Assembly: GCA_000310025.1 (NCBI GenBank)
Contig: FN647938.1
Span: 9,798-73,797, forward strand
From: Ectocarpus siliculosus
Taxonomy: Eukaryota; Sar; Phaeophyceae; Ectocarpales; Ectocarpaceae
Direction of reading: 5' to 3'
Length of the DNA: 64,000 bases
Positions 9,940-20,800 of the stretch are shown piece after piece (within the stretch, counting starts at the first letter, position 1; every line of letters begins with the position of its first letter). The notes beneath the pieces were generated by a model. That model worked only from the letters and a program-made list of their open reading frames with translations. It was not told the DNA's origin and made no database searches. Position numbers and translations under genes: made by a program.

Positions 9940-12507
9940 GTGGTCTCACATGTTTCTGCGTCTCCGGTGCCTGTTTCATCTTTGGCTCCGGCTACGTCCC
10001 GCGGAATGTCTCCGGCCGCGTCTCTGGCGAATAGATATGTGCACGTCCTGTCTTCGCTTCCGGAGCGGGGACCGCTCATTTCTTCACGAACTCGGGCCAA
10101 GACCACCGCTGCTTCTGGAGGCACCGTCACCGGTCCCACCTATTTCGGACGCCAGCCGCGGGCCACCATCGTCCTTCGGGCATCGTCCACTGCCCGTCGT
10201 CCTAGCAGGTCCCGCTCGACAAACAAGACCATCCGGACCGGCACGCGTCCCCTGCCGTCACCTGCGACGCCGACGTCGGCGTTTTCGTCGACTGCCTCTG
10301 CGCCACCGGTGCCTTCGCCGGCATCGGCGCGCGCTGCATCCTCGGTTTTGCCCTCTATCCAGGTTTCGCCTGGGACTTCGCCCCTCCCGATGCCTCCTCC
10401 TAGGGTGACACCGCTGTCTGCAACTTCACCAGTCGTTGAGGCTCCTCGTTCTACAGCCTCTTCCGTGGGATCGCTTGACTCTGGGTTGGAGCCGACTGAC
10501 TTGGACCCCTCACATTTGCGAGCTTGCGTTCAGAGCTTCGGCACTGTGGACTGGGCTAGGGAACAACAGCGGGAGAGCGAATGCGTGGTGGCTATGCGTT
10601 TTCTGTCTCGTGGCTCTCCCTCCCCACCCCCTTCTGACTTGCTCACCCTTAGTGCCCCGCTCCGCTCCCCTCGGTTAGACGATGTCCTTGCGTTGGCGGC
10701 GAAAACCAGGCTGCACACGACCGATGATAACGTCACCCTCCTCGTACATAAATCGGCGCCATCGCCGATCGGGCGCTCTGGCGGCCGGATCACTCGTCTA
10801 CCGGATACTGGTGTGCCCCGTGTCTACGTGCCCATGCTGATGCGTCCGTGGGTCCTTCATGCCTGCCATACCGCCGCGTCCTTCCATCTCGGTGTTCATC
10901 GTACACAACGTCTGCTTGAGCGTTTCTACTGGTGGATTGGTCTGGATCGTTCCGTGCGTTGGTGGCTTCGAGCGTGTTTGGTGTGTCAAGCTCGCAAGAC
11001 TTCGCGTCAAACCGCTCGGTGGCCCGTCATCGCTATGCCATTACCACAGGGGCCTGGTACGGTCGTCGGCGTCGACTTCTTCGGACCCCTGCCCGTGACT
11101 GCCAAGGGCAACTCCTACATTTTGTTGTTCACAGACCGTTTCAGCCGGAGAGCCGACATGTTCGCGGTTACAGCGGCGGAATTTACGGCGAAAGGGACGG
11201 CTCACATCTTCGTCAACCAGTACATGACCAAGTGGGGATGTCCGACTACGTTATTGTCGGACAACGGACTGCATTTCTGCTCGAAGCTCTCCATGGCGAT
11301 CTACGAGGTGATGAAAATCAAGAAAGTCACCACCAGCTCCTACCACCCGCAAACCAACGGCGGCACGGAACGCGTCAATCACACGATGGCTCAGATGCTT
11401 GCGGTAGTCGTCAACGAACAGCAAAACGATTGGGACGTACATCTCCCGCACGTCGAATTTGCCTACAACAATTCCGTGAACCAGTCGACTGGATTGGCGC
11501 CGAACGAGATCCATATCGGACGCATTCCGCGGCTTCCGCTTTCGGTCTTCGATCATCCAACGGTAGGTGGTCATCAAAGCTTAGCCCGTGACCAACTCGA
11601 GTACTGCAACTTGGCTGTCGATCGTCAGCGCCGGGCCTACGACCTGGTCCGTGAGTACAACGCCCTGAAGATCTCGCGAGTCGAACGCCGTAATTCATCC
11701 CTGCTGGACGCCATCCACAAGCTCCCGCAATTTACTGTTGGCGGGTGGGCTTGGGTCTACAACACGGCTGCTACAATTCGACAGGGTGTGCGGAAGGATA
11801 CGGATCAACAGGTGCTCAAGGCCAAATTCGCGCTTTCCTGGACGGGGCCTTACAAAGTTCTTGCGGTGGGTCCCGCTTCGGCCGACGCCACCCCAGATGG
11901 AAGCCCGTTGGCGCGTAAACTCCTCTACCTGGACCTGCCTTCTGATCTGTCCGGCCCAGCAGCTCGATGTCGCGTATCTGTCCTTCGTTGTAAGCCCTGT
12001 CGCAATCCGTACGAGACGGACGACCTGCCCCAATCTCTACCCGCTGAGCTTTCGCGTTATGTCCTGCACTCTTTCGGCGATAAATGTCCACCGTTTCACG
12101 TCACCGCAGATGATGTGTCGGTGCCTGTCGGGCGCCTCGAGGTCGACTACATTTCGGGACACCAATTGGTGCGGGGCCGTAGCGGCGTTCTCGCTGTCCT
12201 GTACCAGACGCATTGGCTAGGCCTGACTACTCCTTCTTGGGAACGGGAGTCCGACCTCGATCAATTCCGTCGACACATCCTCTTGTACTGGTCTCGAGAG
12301 GTCTGCCAAAGCAAGCAGGGTAACCGCTCGTATCGAGTGGCTCGGACACGCGCGGCACAACGGGAGCTAGCCCGGAATCGTGGCGAACGCTATTTGCCTC
12401 CTGGGGCTGACCTTGTTCTTCACGCGACTTGGCTCCGTCGTTTCAGCATTTCGCCCCTTCCAGTGGGAGCGCGGCTGTGGTACAAGGCCCGCGACGGATT
12501 ATGGTGA
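9940..12507 (+). CDS. Ty3/gypsy chromovirus integrase with chromodomain, interrupted by a stop
   Basis: An 855-residue frame. Residues 1-250 are Ser/Pro/Ala/Arg-rich with no domain recognised. About 305-365 is the HHCC zinc finger of retroviral-type integrases (HACHTAASFHLGVH ... CLVCQ). The catalytic DD35E triad is D379 (VGVDFFGP), D441 (LSDNGLHF) and E477 (GGTERVNH). A GPY/F-like segment (TGPYKVLAVGP) follows, then a chromodomain around 725-790 (VDYISGHQLV ... HWLGLTTPSWERESDL), typical of chromoviruses. The frame ends at TGA 12505-12507 inside what looks like a Tudor-like fold (VGARLWYKARDGLW). The same frame stays open after the stop to 12942, with matching continuation (TGRI, GSYIVRF). 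No reverse transcriptase or RNase H is present, so this is a dead, 5'-deleted element. The true start codon is unknown, as such proteins are made as polyproteins. Confidence 0.9.
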   Translation: MVSHVSASPVPVSSLAPATSRGMSPAASLANRYVHVLSSLPERGPLISSRTRAKTTAASGGTVTGPTYFGRQPRATIVLRASSTARRPSRSRSTNKTIRTGTRPLPSPATPTSAFSSTASAPPVPSPASARAASSVLPSIQVSPGTSPLPMPPPRVTPLSATSPVVEAPRSTASSVGSLDSGLEPTDLDPSHLRACVQSFGTVDWAREQQRESECVVAMRFLSRGSPSPPPSDLLTLSAPLRSPRLDDVLALAAKTRLHTTDDNVTLLVHKSAPSPIGRSGGRITRLPDTGVPRVYVPMLMRPWVLHACHTAASFHLGVHRTQRLLERFYWWIGLDRSVRWWLRACLVCQARKTSRQTARWPVIAMPLPQGPGTVVGVDFFGPLPVTAKGNSYILLFTDRFSRRADMFAVTAAEFTAKGTAHIFVNQYMTKWGCPTTLLSDNGLHFCSKLSMAIYEVMKIKKVTTSSYHPQTNGGTERVNHTMAQMLAVVVNEQQNDWDVHLPHVEFAYNNSVNQSTGLAPNEIHIGRIPRLPLSVFDHPTVGGHQSLARDQLEYCNLAVDRQRRAYDLVREYNALKISRVERRNSSLLDAIHKLPQFTVGGWAWVYNTAATIRQGVRKDTDQQVLKAKFALSWTGPYKVLAVGPASADATPDGSPLARKLLYLDLPSDLSGPAARCRVSVLRCKPCRNPYETDDLPQSLPAELSRYVLHSFGDKCPPFHVTADDVSVPVGRLEVDYISGHQLVRGRSGVLAVLYQTHWLGLTTPSWERESDLDQFRRHILLYWSREVCQSKQGNRSYRVARTRAAQRELARNRGERYLPPGADLVLHATWLRRFSISPLPVGARLWYKARDGLW

Positions 12508-12942
12508 ACGGGACGTATTGGTGCTCATCAGGACGGCTCGTACATCGTTCGATTTATGGATGACCCGGGCCCCAGCGTTCTCCCTCTGCCTGCGCACCTC
12601 TACTCCACCGCCTTGGACGCCGTCTGTGGATCGTGGTATTTAGAAAAACATCGCTCGCGCCCTTTGGCCGGGATCGCACTCCTCCCATTACTGACTCCTT
12701 ACCGTCGGCTGTTCCCAATATCTCTTCATAGCGTCGCCGTTTTAGGTTCGAGTTGGTCTATCTTGGATTTTGTTTGTTTGTTTGTTCGTTTGTTTGTTTG
12801 TTTTCTTTTTGTTTTTGTTTTCTCCGTGTGGTTTGCCTCTGAACACTTGGAAACAGAGTTCCCCAAGTTTCGTCGGTGTTCTTTGCCTCTGAACACTTGG
12901 AAAAAGAGTTCCCCAAGTTTCGTCGGTGTTGTTTGCCTCTGA
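12508..12942 (+). pseudogene. Continuation of the Ty3 polyprotein past an in-frame TGA
   Basis: Same frame as the integrase ORF. The first 30 codons read as the second half of a Tudor/SH3-like barrel (TGRIGAHQDGSYIVRFMDD). After about codon 60 the frame runs into low-complexity TTTG repeats and the 50-bp tandem repeat, so the native end probably lies soon after 12640. Confidence 0.5.
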
Positions 12943-13030
12943 ACACTTCAACAACGAGTTCCCCAAGTTTCGTCGGTATGTTCGCCTCTGACCACGCAAA
13001 CACCGAGTTTCTCGTGTTTCCCTTGGTTCG
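12767..13030 (+). repeat. (GTTT)n tract and four 50-bp tandem repeats in the element's 3' region
   Basis: 12767-12826 is a TTTG-rich tract. From 12831 a 50-base unit beginning GTTTGCCTCTGAACACTT and ending CAAGTTTCGTCGGT is repeated at 12832, 12882, 12932 and, diverged, about 12981. It lies between the integrase ORF and the 3' LTR. Confidence 0.92.
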
Positions 13031-13995
13031 CCTTTCGCCAACTCATTTTTTTTTTAGCTCCACCGTGTCGCCGCATCCTAGGCCTGTTACTTCGGGCTTC
13101 CATCCCGTGGCGTCGTCTTCTCCCGTGGACATTCGTCGCCATCCACACTTCGTTCCACTTCGTCTCCGTCATCGCTACCTGCAGGCGACGCCTTCATCAT
13201 CGTCGAGCCCTTGAGTCGTTGTGTTGTTGTGTGTATCTCTGCGACTTTTCTGTGTTGTTTGAGTCTTCCTGTGTTGTGCGTTGCCAGCGAGCCAGGGCAA
13301 GTTCGTCAGATCGCTTCTCAGACGTTGATCATTCATGCTTTGCATTCTTGGTTTTCTTTAGGTCTTGCCGTGGCCGCCTCTCTATACGGTGTGAGTTCTC
13401 TGACACGCTGGAAATTGTTGTCAGTGTGTTCGCCTGTCATTCATTTCTCCTGCCCTTCTTTGACGCTTTCCTAGATTGGTTGCGTTGATATCTTCCCCTT
13501 TACGTCGCGTCCAGTATCAAAGGCCGTACTCGTTCGGAAATTTGCTTGGGTTTTGAGTTTTGTTGCCGTATTTTGGGGCTCTCTCGGGTAGTCGCCCTCA
13601 TTCCTCCCATTGTTATACGCGCGGGTGCGCGTAAAAGAGTGGTGTGTGGCGTTTAGGTTTTGACTTTATTTCTCTTGCCGTCGTCTGTTGCGGATAGCGT
13701 GCTGTGCAGCACTACATATTTTTCTTGGCCTTATCCCTTCATTGATAGGAGCGTTGTCATTGAGATGTCGATGTGTTGTCTCGTGGCCGTTCGCATCCAT
13801 CTTTCGTCTCAATGATGGTGTGGGGGTTGATTCGGGATGTTTCAACAACTCACCCTCCTTTTTGGATGTTTTGTGAAGAGTCATATCTTCGATTCATGAG
13901 CATCAATCGTCAGCTAAAATCTTCGTTGTAGCTTTTAGGAGTTGAGCATTGATTTGAGTATAGAATCTGCATATATGATATTCAGGGTGGGCTAG
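13031..13995 (+). other. Non-coding 3' region of the Ty3 element
   Basis: T-rich on the plus strand, no recognisable ORF. It ends in AGGGTGGGCTAG (13984-13995), a modest polypurine tract directly before the LTR. Confidence 0.55.
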
Positions 13996-14319
13996 TGTTA
14001 AGGAGTGTGGCTGCTAGCTTAAATAGGGTACATCTTACTGTTGATAGGATGTGGGTCGGTCCCAGGAGGTATACCCTTCAGACACCTTCCCTCTTAGGAT
14101 TTGTCTAGTCTGCGTACCCCCTGAGGTGAAGTTGGATCCCCACTTCACCTCAGACCCTTGCTTGCTGATCGTCTCTCAGCAACAACAAGCAACTTTCTCA
14201 TCTCTACGTGATCGTGGACAAGCGTGTCAACGACAGAACCTACCTTCATCTATCTCTAGGAGCAAGCTACCGCCCACGGCTTCCCCTCCTTTAAACTCCA
14301 GAATCGGTACACCTTCGCA
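13996..14319 (+). mobile_element. 3' LTR of the Ty3/gypsy element (324 bp)
   Basis: Begins TGTTAAGGAG and ends AATCGGTACACCTTCGCA, so TG...CA termini, preceded by a purine-rich tract. These are the same first 10 and last about 20 bases as the 68-bp TRIM LTRs. A TTAAATAGGG box (about 14018-14027) may be the promoter. No full 5' partner is in the window, so no target-site duplication can be checked. Confidence 0.75.
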
Positions 14320-14457
14320 GAGGCCTGAGACGCAAGAGTTCAACCATATGGTGCCCTCTAAAAGCAAGACGTTTTTTTTGGGTGCATCAGTTCGCGGTCC
14401 GTCGCCTTGAGAATTTTTTTTCGCCGGCTGTTGCCCGCTGCAGCGGGCCAGTCTCTG

Positions 14458-14722
14458 GATCACAGCGCCCCCGTCGCGAGCTCGAAACTCCGAAGGCGAG
14501 TAGAGTTACAGCACGCACGGTGAATGCACGCAACCACTATTTATTTCAGTAATTGAGCTAGACGTTGCGGTGTGTGCGGTAAATCGGTTTTATTTTAGTC
14601 GTTTTTAAATGGGGTTTAAACATATTTTTCGGCCGTCTTCGCCGACGTGGGTTTGCCACTCTCACGATCACAGCGCCCCTGTCGCGAGCTCTAGACTCCA
14701 AGGGCGAGCCGAGTTACAGCAC
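14458..14722 (+). repeat. Direct repeat of about 57 bp
   Basis: 14458-14514 and 14666-14722 share GATCACAGCGCCCC, GTCGCGAGCTC, GACTCC-AGGGCGAG and GAGTTACAGCAC with few differences. The spacer is 150 bp. Function unknown. Confidence 0.85.
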
Positions 14723-14808
14723 CGTGAAGTACGACTAAATCGCCTGCACCCGGGCGCGTCTACGGTAGGGACTGTCACCTCAAAGAATCACGAAGCTCAT
14801 TGGACGAG

Positions 14809-15172
14809 ATTTGGGAGAACCTCAACTCATAAACCATGACCGACCACCACGCACGTTGTTTTTTTATTTTTCTTAATATCACACAACGAAACCATCTCTA
14901 TCATAGAAAAGAGTCTGAGACAGATTAGCAATGGATTCATAGCGTCAGAAAGTACCTGTATGTCTACGATTTCCCAGACAGCATACCTTAACCCTAACCA
15001 CGCACGTTGTTGTAACATGTAGCACCGACGGCGGATTTTGTTATAATTGTGCCGCGTGGACATTTGGGAGAACGTCAACTCATAAACCATGACCGACCAC
15101 CACGCACGTTGTTGTTGTTACGTGTAGCACCGACGGCGGATTTTTTGTAATTGTGCCGCGCGGCGTCAACTA
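14809..15172 (+). repeat. Three partial copies of a 110-bp sequence
   Basis: The full unit is at 15061-15172: ATTTGGGAGAAC, then CATAAACCATGACCGACC, CACGCACGTTGTTG, GTAGCACCGACGGCGGATTT and ATTGTGCCGCG. Its first half recurs at 14809-14860, its second half at 14998-15060, so the full copy directly follows a half copy. Confidence 0.85.
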
Positions 15173-15322
15173 GATATCGACAGACTGCTGCTGTCGTTAC
15201 TACCTTCTCTAGCGCAAGCAAAACGCTAACTGAAGTAATTACGAAGTCCTCACGTGCATCGTGTATCTTCACGTACGTGCACACGGCAATAATAACGTAT
15301 GTATGCCTGAAATACACACACA

Positions 15323-15668
15323 TGTTAAGGAGGACCCGATTCGCAGGGTATTCGTCGATTGACTTTTACCAGAATCGGTACACCTTCGCACATGGCGTCA
15401 GCGGCAGGATACTGGTTCGAATCTCCTTGGGTGCACATTTTTTCTCCTGACTTGGACATTTTCCCATGGACACAATGTGTGTCAGTCCTGAGAACACCTC
15501 TTGGAATCGATCCTATGAAGAACCTTGTGACACTTCCATCGAATTACCCGTCCTGGCCACAAGAGGTTCCCAGTTGAGGGTAAATTCTGTGGGTGGAGAG
15601 TGTTAAGGAGGACCCGATTCGCAGGGTATCCGTCGATTGACTTTTACCAGAATCGGTACACCTTCGCA
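15323..15668 (+). mobile_element. Complete TRIM (terminal-repeat retrotransposon in miniature)
   Basis: 346 bp with two 68-bp LTRs (15323-15390, 15601-15668) differing at one base, both TG...CA. Two bases after the 5' LTR is TGGCGTCAGCGGCAGGAT (15393-15410), complementary to a tRNA 3' end of the form CCTGCC-GCTGACG-CCA, most like a tRNA-Ser acceptor plus T-stem. A polypurine tract GTGGGTGGAGAG (15589-15600) abuts the 3' LTR. There is no ORF. Flanks are CA repeats on both sides, so a CACA target duplication is possible but not provable. Confidence 0.92.
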
Positions 15669-16099
15669 CACACCCTCCAAGTGGCAGCAAGCACAGGTCT
15701 AGTGCTGCTGTAGGAAGGAATTGAACAGGGTTAGTTAATTTTATTGTTGTGGTACGCCAAATCTGGCCTTGTACTTTGAGTTATCGAACATGCATGCAGA
15801 TCTCACGGAAAACTGCAAGTAAGTTTGTTTGTCTTCCGTAATACTGTCAACGATGTTGTACAGTAGTATTGAAGATGATGCCGTAGCCTATACACTCTAT
15901 CTACCGTATACAGGTGAACGTTAGAGAGTTTACGTACGTTTGTTGTGCGGTGTGCCACTTGCCTGTCTTTCACAGGTGAACGGTAGATGATATATATTAA
16001 TAGATCGAGTTTTAGTCGTCATACCACTATGACATTTCGTGGATACCACAAGCAAGCATTGAGTGGAATATTTCTTGGAAGTTAGTCAGAAGTTAGTCG

Positions 16100-17540
16100 T
16101 TAAGAGCGTGAAAGCGTGACGTTTTCGTGGAATTCTCTGTTGGTCGGAGAGTTCGGGCTAACGGTGTCGGAGAGGAAGACGGAGACGCTCCTGATGCGCG
16201 CGAAGGACAAACCGACTACAACATCACAGCCCCCCGCGCCTCCACCACTGACCATCGAAGCCGCGGGACAGAAATACGCCCAGACGACCGAGTTCCGGTA
16301 CCTCGGTGGCCTCGTCAACGAACATGGCGATCTCACCCGGGAGATCAGCTACAGGAGCAGAGGAGCGTGGGCGTGCCTCAGGCGATATGGCCAGGAGCTC
16401 TTCGACCGACCGAAAGCGCCATTCATTCCGACTCAAGATCCGCCTCCTCCAGGCGGAGGCGATGGAGGCACTGCTGTACGGCTGCATGACATATGATCAC
16501 CACTCAGCGGCCACTATCAGACGCTGCGGTCAACACACCACCGACTGCTCCTTCGAGTTATCGGGTACAAGCGCAAGAAAGACACCTCCTACCGGCAGCT
16601 CTCGTACGCCCAGACGCTGAATGAAGAGGGTCGAATGCCAGAGCGTTGAAGCCACGATCCGACAACGACGCCTGCCTACTGTTCGCGGGAGCACTGGCAA
16701 GGCAGCCGGACGGGCGACTCCCGAAACGACTGATGATGCTCGGCGAGCTGGCGGGGGGGGAGAAGCCACGTAGGGGGGGACAGGAACAGAACTGGCAAAC
16801 GAGAAGAGACGGACCGAGTGGCACGATGCGTGCCGGATTGAATTTCTTTTAGGGTTAGCCAATTCCCCCCCCCCAACGCTGCACCATTGCACCAACCCCC
16901 CAGTAGTGATGACGTACCATTACAATGTATCGCTGGTTGGGGGCCATGTTTGCGTGTTTGCGTGTTCGTTAGTGGTCTCTCCACCAGTACCATGTGCCTT
17001 GTGCCTCTTACTTCTTGTTATTTTCGGCCTGGTCCCTCTTTGTCCTCGCCCTTTTTCATTTTATTTTCATTTTATTTTTCTCTTCTTCTTACTGTTTCCA
17101 TTTTTTTTTTTTTTTCTCTCTTTTTTTTCTCTCTTTTTTTTCTCTCTTTTTCTTCTCTCTTTTTTCTCTCTTTTTCTGTGCCAGATGGCCTTGTCTCTAC
17201 CTGCTGCGTTATGAAGTACCAAGATTGAACCAAGGGGGTGTACCTCTTTCTCTCCGGCCCATGATAGATAGTGACTCCTAGTCTCAGTTGATACCTCGCA
17301 TAGCGCGCAGAGGGAGTGGAGGATTCCAGAATATCTGTCGTTGATTTCTATTGACTGGCGGACCCCTCGGGGCCAGTTTATTTGAGTGCACCTTTTTAGG
17401 GTAAGTTAACCTGTGACCACGGGAATCGACCGCGTCGAGTGTTGGATCAGTGCGGACATACGAAGGTACCGGGTAGAGAGAGATTTGAACGATTTTTAAT
17501 GTGAAGACAACAACAATAACAACAACAACAACAACAATAC
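16100..17540 (+). mobile_element. Non-LTR retrotransposon (LINE) 3' end, frameshifted
   Basis: The 16116-16496 frame reads as the end of a LINE reverse transcriptase and its C-terminal extension (FGLTVSERKTE, TEFRYLGGLV, AWACLRRYGQELFDR). It then shifts frame to KIRLLQAEAMEALLYGCMT (16430-16487) and shifts again to VIGYKRKKDTSYRQLSY and VEATIRQRRLLFAGALAR (16553-16850). Compared with the copy at 54064-55400 it lacks about 300 bases after QEQNW. The 3' UTR has a long pyrimidine tract (17098-17176) and ends in AAC/ACA triplets (17504-17536). Inactive and 5'-truncated. Confidence 0.85.
17098..17176 (+). repeat. T/CT-rich tract in the LINE 3' UTR
   Basis: Runs of T broken by CTCTC. The sister copy has the complementary A/GA-rich tract at about 54413-54485, so it is part of the LINE 3' UTR. 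Confidence 0.9.
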
Positions 17541-17856
17541 ATAGATAGTCTGAGGCAAAGGTTGCAAAAAAAAGAAAAGTACAGGTAGGTCTGCTGCTGT
17601 AGGAGGGAATTTGGACATTTTTTTTTTTTTTGTAATACGCCACAGTTTTTTTATCTAAAATGATTTCGCTTGTGCTTTGAGTTTTCGAACATCACATGCA
17701 TTGCATGCACATCGTGAACTGCAAGTAAGTTTGTTTTTGTCTTCTTCTGTAATACTGCCAACGACACGCTGTGATATTGAAGGTGCTGCTGTAGCCTCTA
17801 CAATATACAGTACCATATATATACCATATATATATATACACAGGTGAACGTCTTTT

Positions 17857-20800
17857 CCAGCTTCGTGCCCTTGGTATGATGTGCACAGTCTTAACCCACC
17901 ACCCTTCCTTTCAGCGTAATAATGCTGAGCTGAAGGCGAGGGCGCCTGGCGCCCGAGCCTGGAGATCTTGTTGTTGTATAGATAACATGATCTTTGACTT
18001 GTTGAGCACGCACATCATCAAACAGGGCGACTTCGAGTGAAACAGCAAGAGAGATCAAGAACAGCCATGGGATCGCGGTACGCCGCTGCTGCTGCTGTAC
18101 TGTAGACGGATAGATATAGGCAGACAGGCTCACCAACACACACAGTTGTCGCTACTTTTATGCTTCTGTCATGAGGGACAAGGACCGTCATAGCCCTGTT
18201 TCGGATGCATGTTGCGCGTCACTTTTTTTTTTTTTTTTTGTTCTTCACTTCAAATCAGCGCTCACAGCTCTAGTGCCGTTTATTCCAACCCGTGGTCACA
18301 CAGAAGAGCCTCTCTCTCCCCTCCCCTCCTGCGGTACTTCGCCTTCAATTTTTAATGCGAGAAGAGTTCAGCACTCTCTTCCCTCTGTGTACACACGAAC
18401 TAGCGCTATCCACTTGTCACGTATGTATGAGGCCAAATCACAGGCCGACGTTATTTGCAGCGTTCTCCTGCCCTTGATCAGGTTTCGCCCCACCCACCAT
18501 CCGCAAAGACGAACACATGCCGCGCTCGAGATGGCACCCGGGCGTTTGGGGGCGGTCTGTGGTGTACATAGCATCAAAGGGTTTAGGTTCTTATAGGGTC
18601 TGCCGCCGTCGAGACACCACCGGGATGTCTGCGAAGTTCCCCAGCAAACAAATCCTGGACTGGTCCCAGGAACGGGGAACGATCACGGCTTTAAAGTTTT
18701 TATGCTTGTAAAATCCCATCCTAAACCCAGCCACCGAAACCGTGGAAGGGTAATGTTGAGCAGGGCGGGCGATAGATGTGTAGACTAGTCTATATCAGTA
18801 GATGAAATCATGAAGCAGCGACATGCACCATCACACGCCCATATCTGTTGATCCCGGGGGGGGGGGCGCTTGCGGTCCGACAAAAAGAATCTGAAGATAG
18901 TTGCTTCAAAAACGGCCCCGCCTGAAGCCCGCGAACGATCCGGGGTCCAACCCCTCACAATGACCTAATCCCCCGTGCTGCTTGCTGGTCTACAGCAGCA
19001 GCGTACGCACACGCCATGGACGACCAGCACTTCGGGGGATTGGGTCAGTGACGGCGCGGACCCAGGAATTTTTTTTTTAACTTTTCGGACTTTTCCGGCC
19101 ATCGCACACAGGTACTACTGCTGTTGTAGTACGCAGCTGCAATTTTCAGTTGCAGCCTTCGACAGCACCACTTTCGCAACATGTCTGTCTGGGCATGCCA
19201 AGACAAGTCGCTTCGCCATGAAGAGTAGATGTTTATTTCGGAAACTGGAAATAGCCCTGTTATGTCCAGAAACGTAAACGATGCCCAGTAACGCCCTCCC
19301 TTACTTTTTACTTCACATCTACATACCATGGTACTGCGGACGAACAGAAAAAATTATTTCAAAAACTCGTCACTTCGTTTCAGCTCCCAGCCCTTTCTCC
19401 GCACCTTGTCTCCATTTCCGGTTTGATCCGCCACGCAAACACCTCGTCATCGTCGGTCGGGCCACTCAAGAACTGAAGCCGTCCTAGTAAAGTTGGTCGG
19501 AATACCCCTGGTATTGTTGCTGTGGCTGCGGTGAGTGTTCGGGTTGTGGTTGAGTATTGCCTTGTTCACCCAGCGTAACTAACTGCTTCCTACAGTCACA
19601 CGGCTGCAGCTGTGTCTCCTAACACAATGGTTGACACGGAACAGTCTGACAAAGAAAGAATGTTGAAAGCAATATTCTTTACCAATTGTAGCTTGTGGGC
19701 ACCACAGGATGATTCGACACAGCCTCACTATCTGGCGCTGGAGGGGGAAGCTTCCCTGGGCCCTGATGGGCCTCTGTGTTGGGTGGTGCCAAGGTTACCG
19801 ATTTTGGTACGATATTACAAGCAGGTATGGAAGGGGGGTAATGAACGGCGGGGTACATACGACTGGCATGATGCTGCGCGATATTCTATCTAGCAGTACA
19901 ACAAGGTGATTGATTCATTCAAACGCACGGACGTCGGAATTGCAGCAGAAAAAGAAGAGAAGGAGCCCCGCCCAGAGAGGAGTGCGCATGATTTCTTGTG
20001 TGCACCACAGGCACACGTACGTGTGCAACGGGCGCTACACGACGACCGCACTGCACTTGCAACGGTGCTGGTGTACTCCTGTACCATACATATACCAGGT
20101 ACATGTGGTGTAGTGTGCACCATCAGGCACGTGCGACGGCCGCGACGCGACGACGGCGTGACGAGAAACGGGCCTGTCTATATACTGCCGGCCGTGGTTA
20201 CGGGGCAATTAATTGTTCTGTCTGTGTAGTACATGCATGTATGTGCGGTTTATTTCCGGTGATGCCATTCACCAGTTAGTTCATGCACCGGTTTGAAGAA
20301 AATTGTTCATGCATTTCGTGACGCTCTGAACTTTTCTTACGCAAACACAACGGAACGGGATAGATTCGCAATGATGAATTTTTTGTTGTATTGTGCCGTA
20401 AATGACCAACAACTTGAATTATCACACTGATTATGAGGTTTATATTATGCACATAGACTATTATACAACGTGCGCGATGTTTCGTGCGGAAATACAAGCG
20501 TTGTAAGACACACACACAGTCCCTCTTCGGGCAATGCGCATGCATGCATGTGGTCTTCTTCTTGCGTCACCTGAGGGAGGGTAGACACCCACGTCCCGAA
20601 GGGCAACAAACCTCGTAGATATTATTATATATTTTTAGCCAGAAGCGCGTGGGTAATCGACGAATATACCTCAACCTTTCATGCGCGCTGACCCCGCGTA
20701 CTGCGTCGTCGGCGTACAGTGTACACGGTAGCCGCCTGGTCAACTTCCTGACACAACGATGGCGAGAAAGAAAGTAAGTAGTAAGTGGAGCGTGTGTTTG

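Larger units (their letters stand above)
15694..17856 (+). repeat. Diverged 220-275 bp direct repeat on both sides of the LINE
   Basis: 15694-15918 and 17582-17856 share, in order, GCTGCTGTAGGA-GGAAT, a CTTTGAGTT-TCGAACAT block, AACTGCAAGTAAGTTTGTTT, GTAATACTG-CAACGA, a GATATTGAAG/GTATTGAAG block, GTAGCC and ACAGGTGAACG. They bracket the LINE 3' end, but the copies are older than a simple target-site duplication. They look like two copies of one non-coding element. Confidence 0.75.

Noticed and set aside
9698-10408. 236-codon plus frame before the integrase
   Set aside because: Mostly a shadow of the Ser/Pro-rich start of the integrase frame, with no gag or reverse transcriptase motif.
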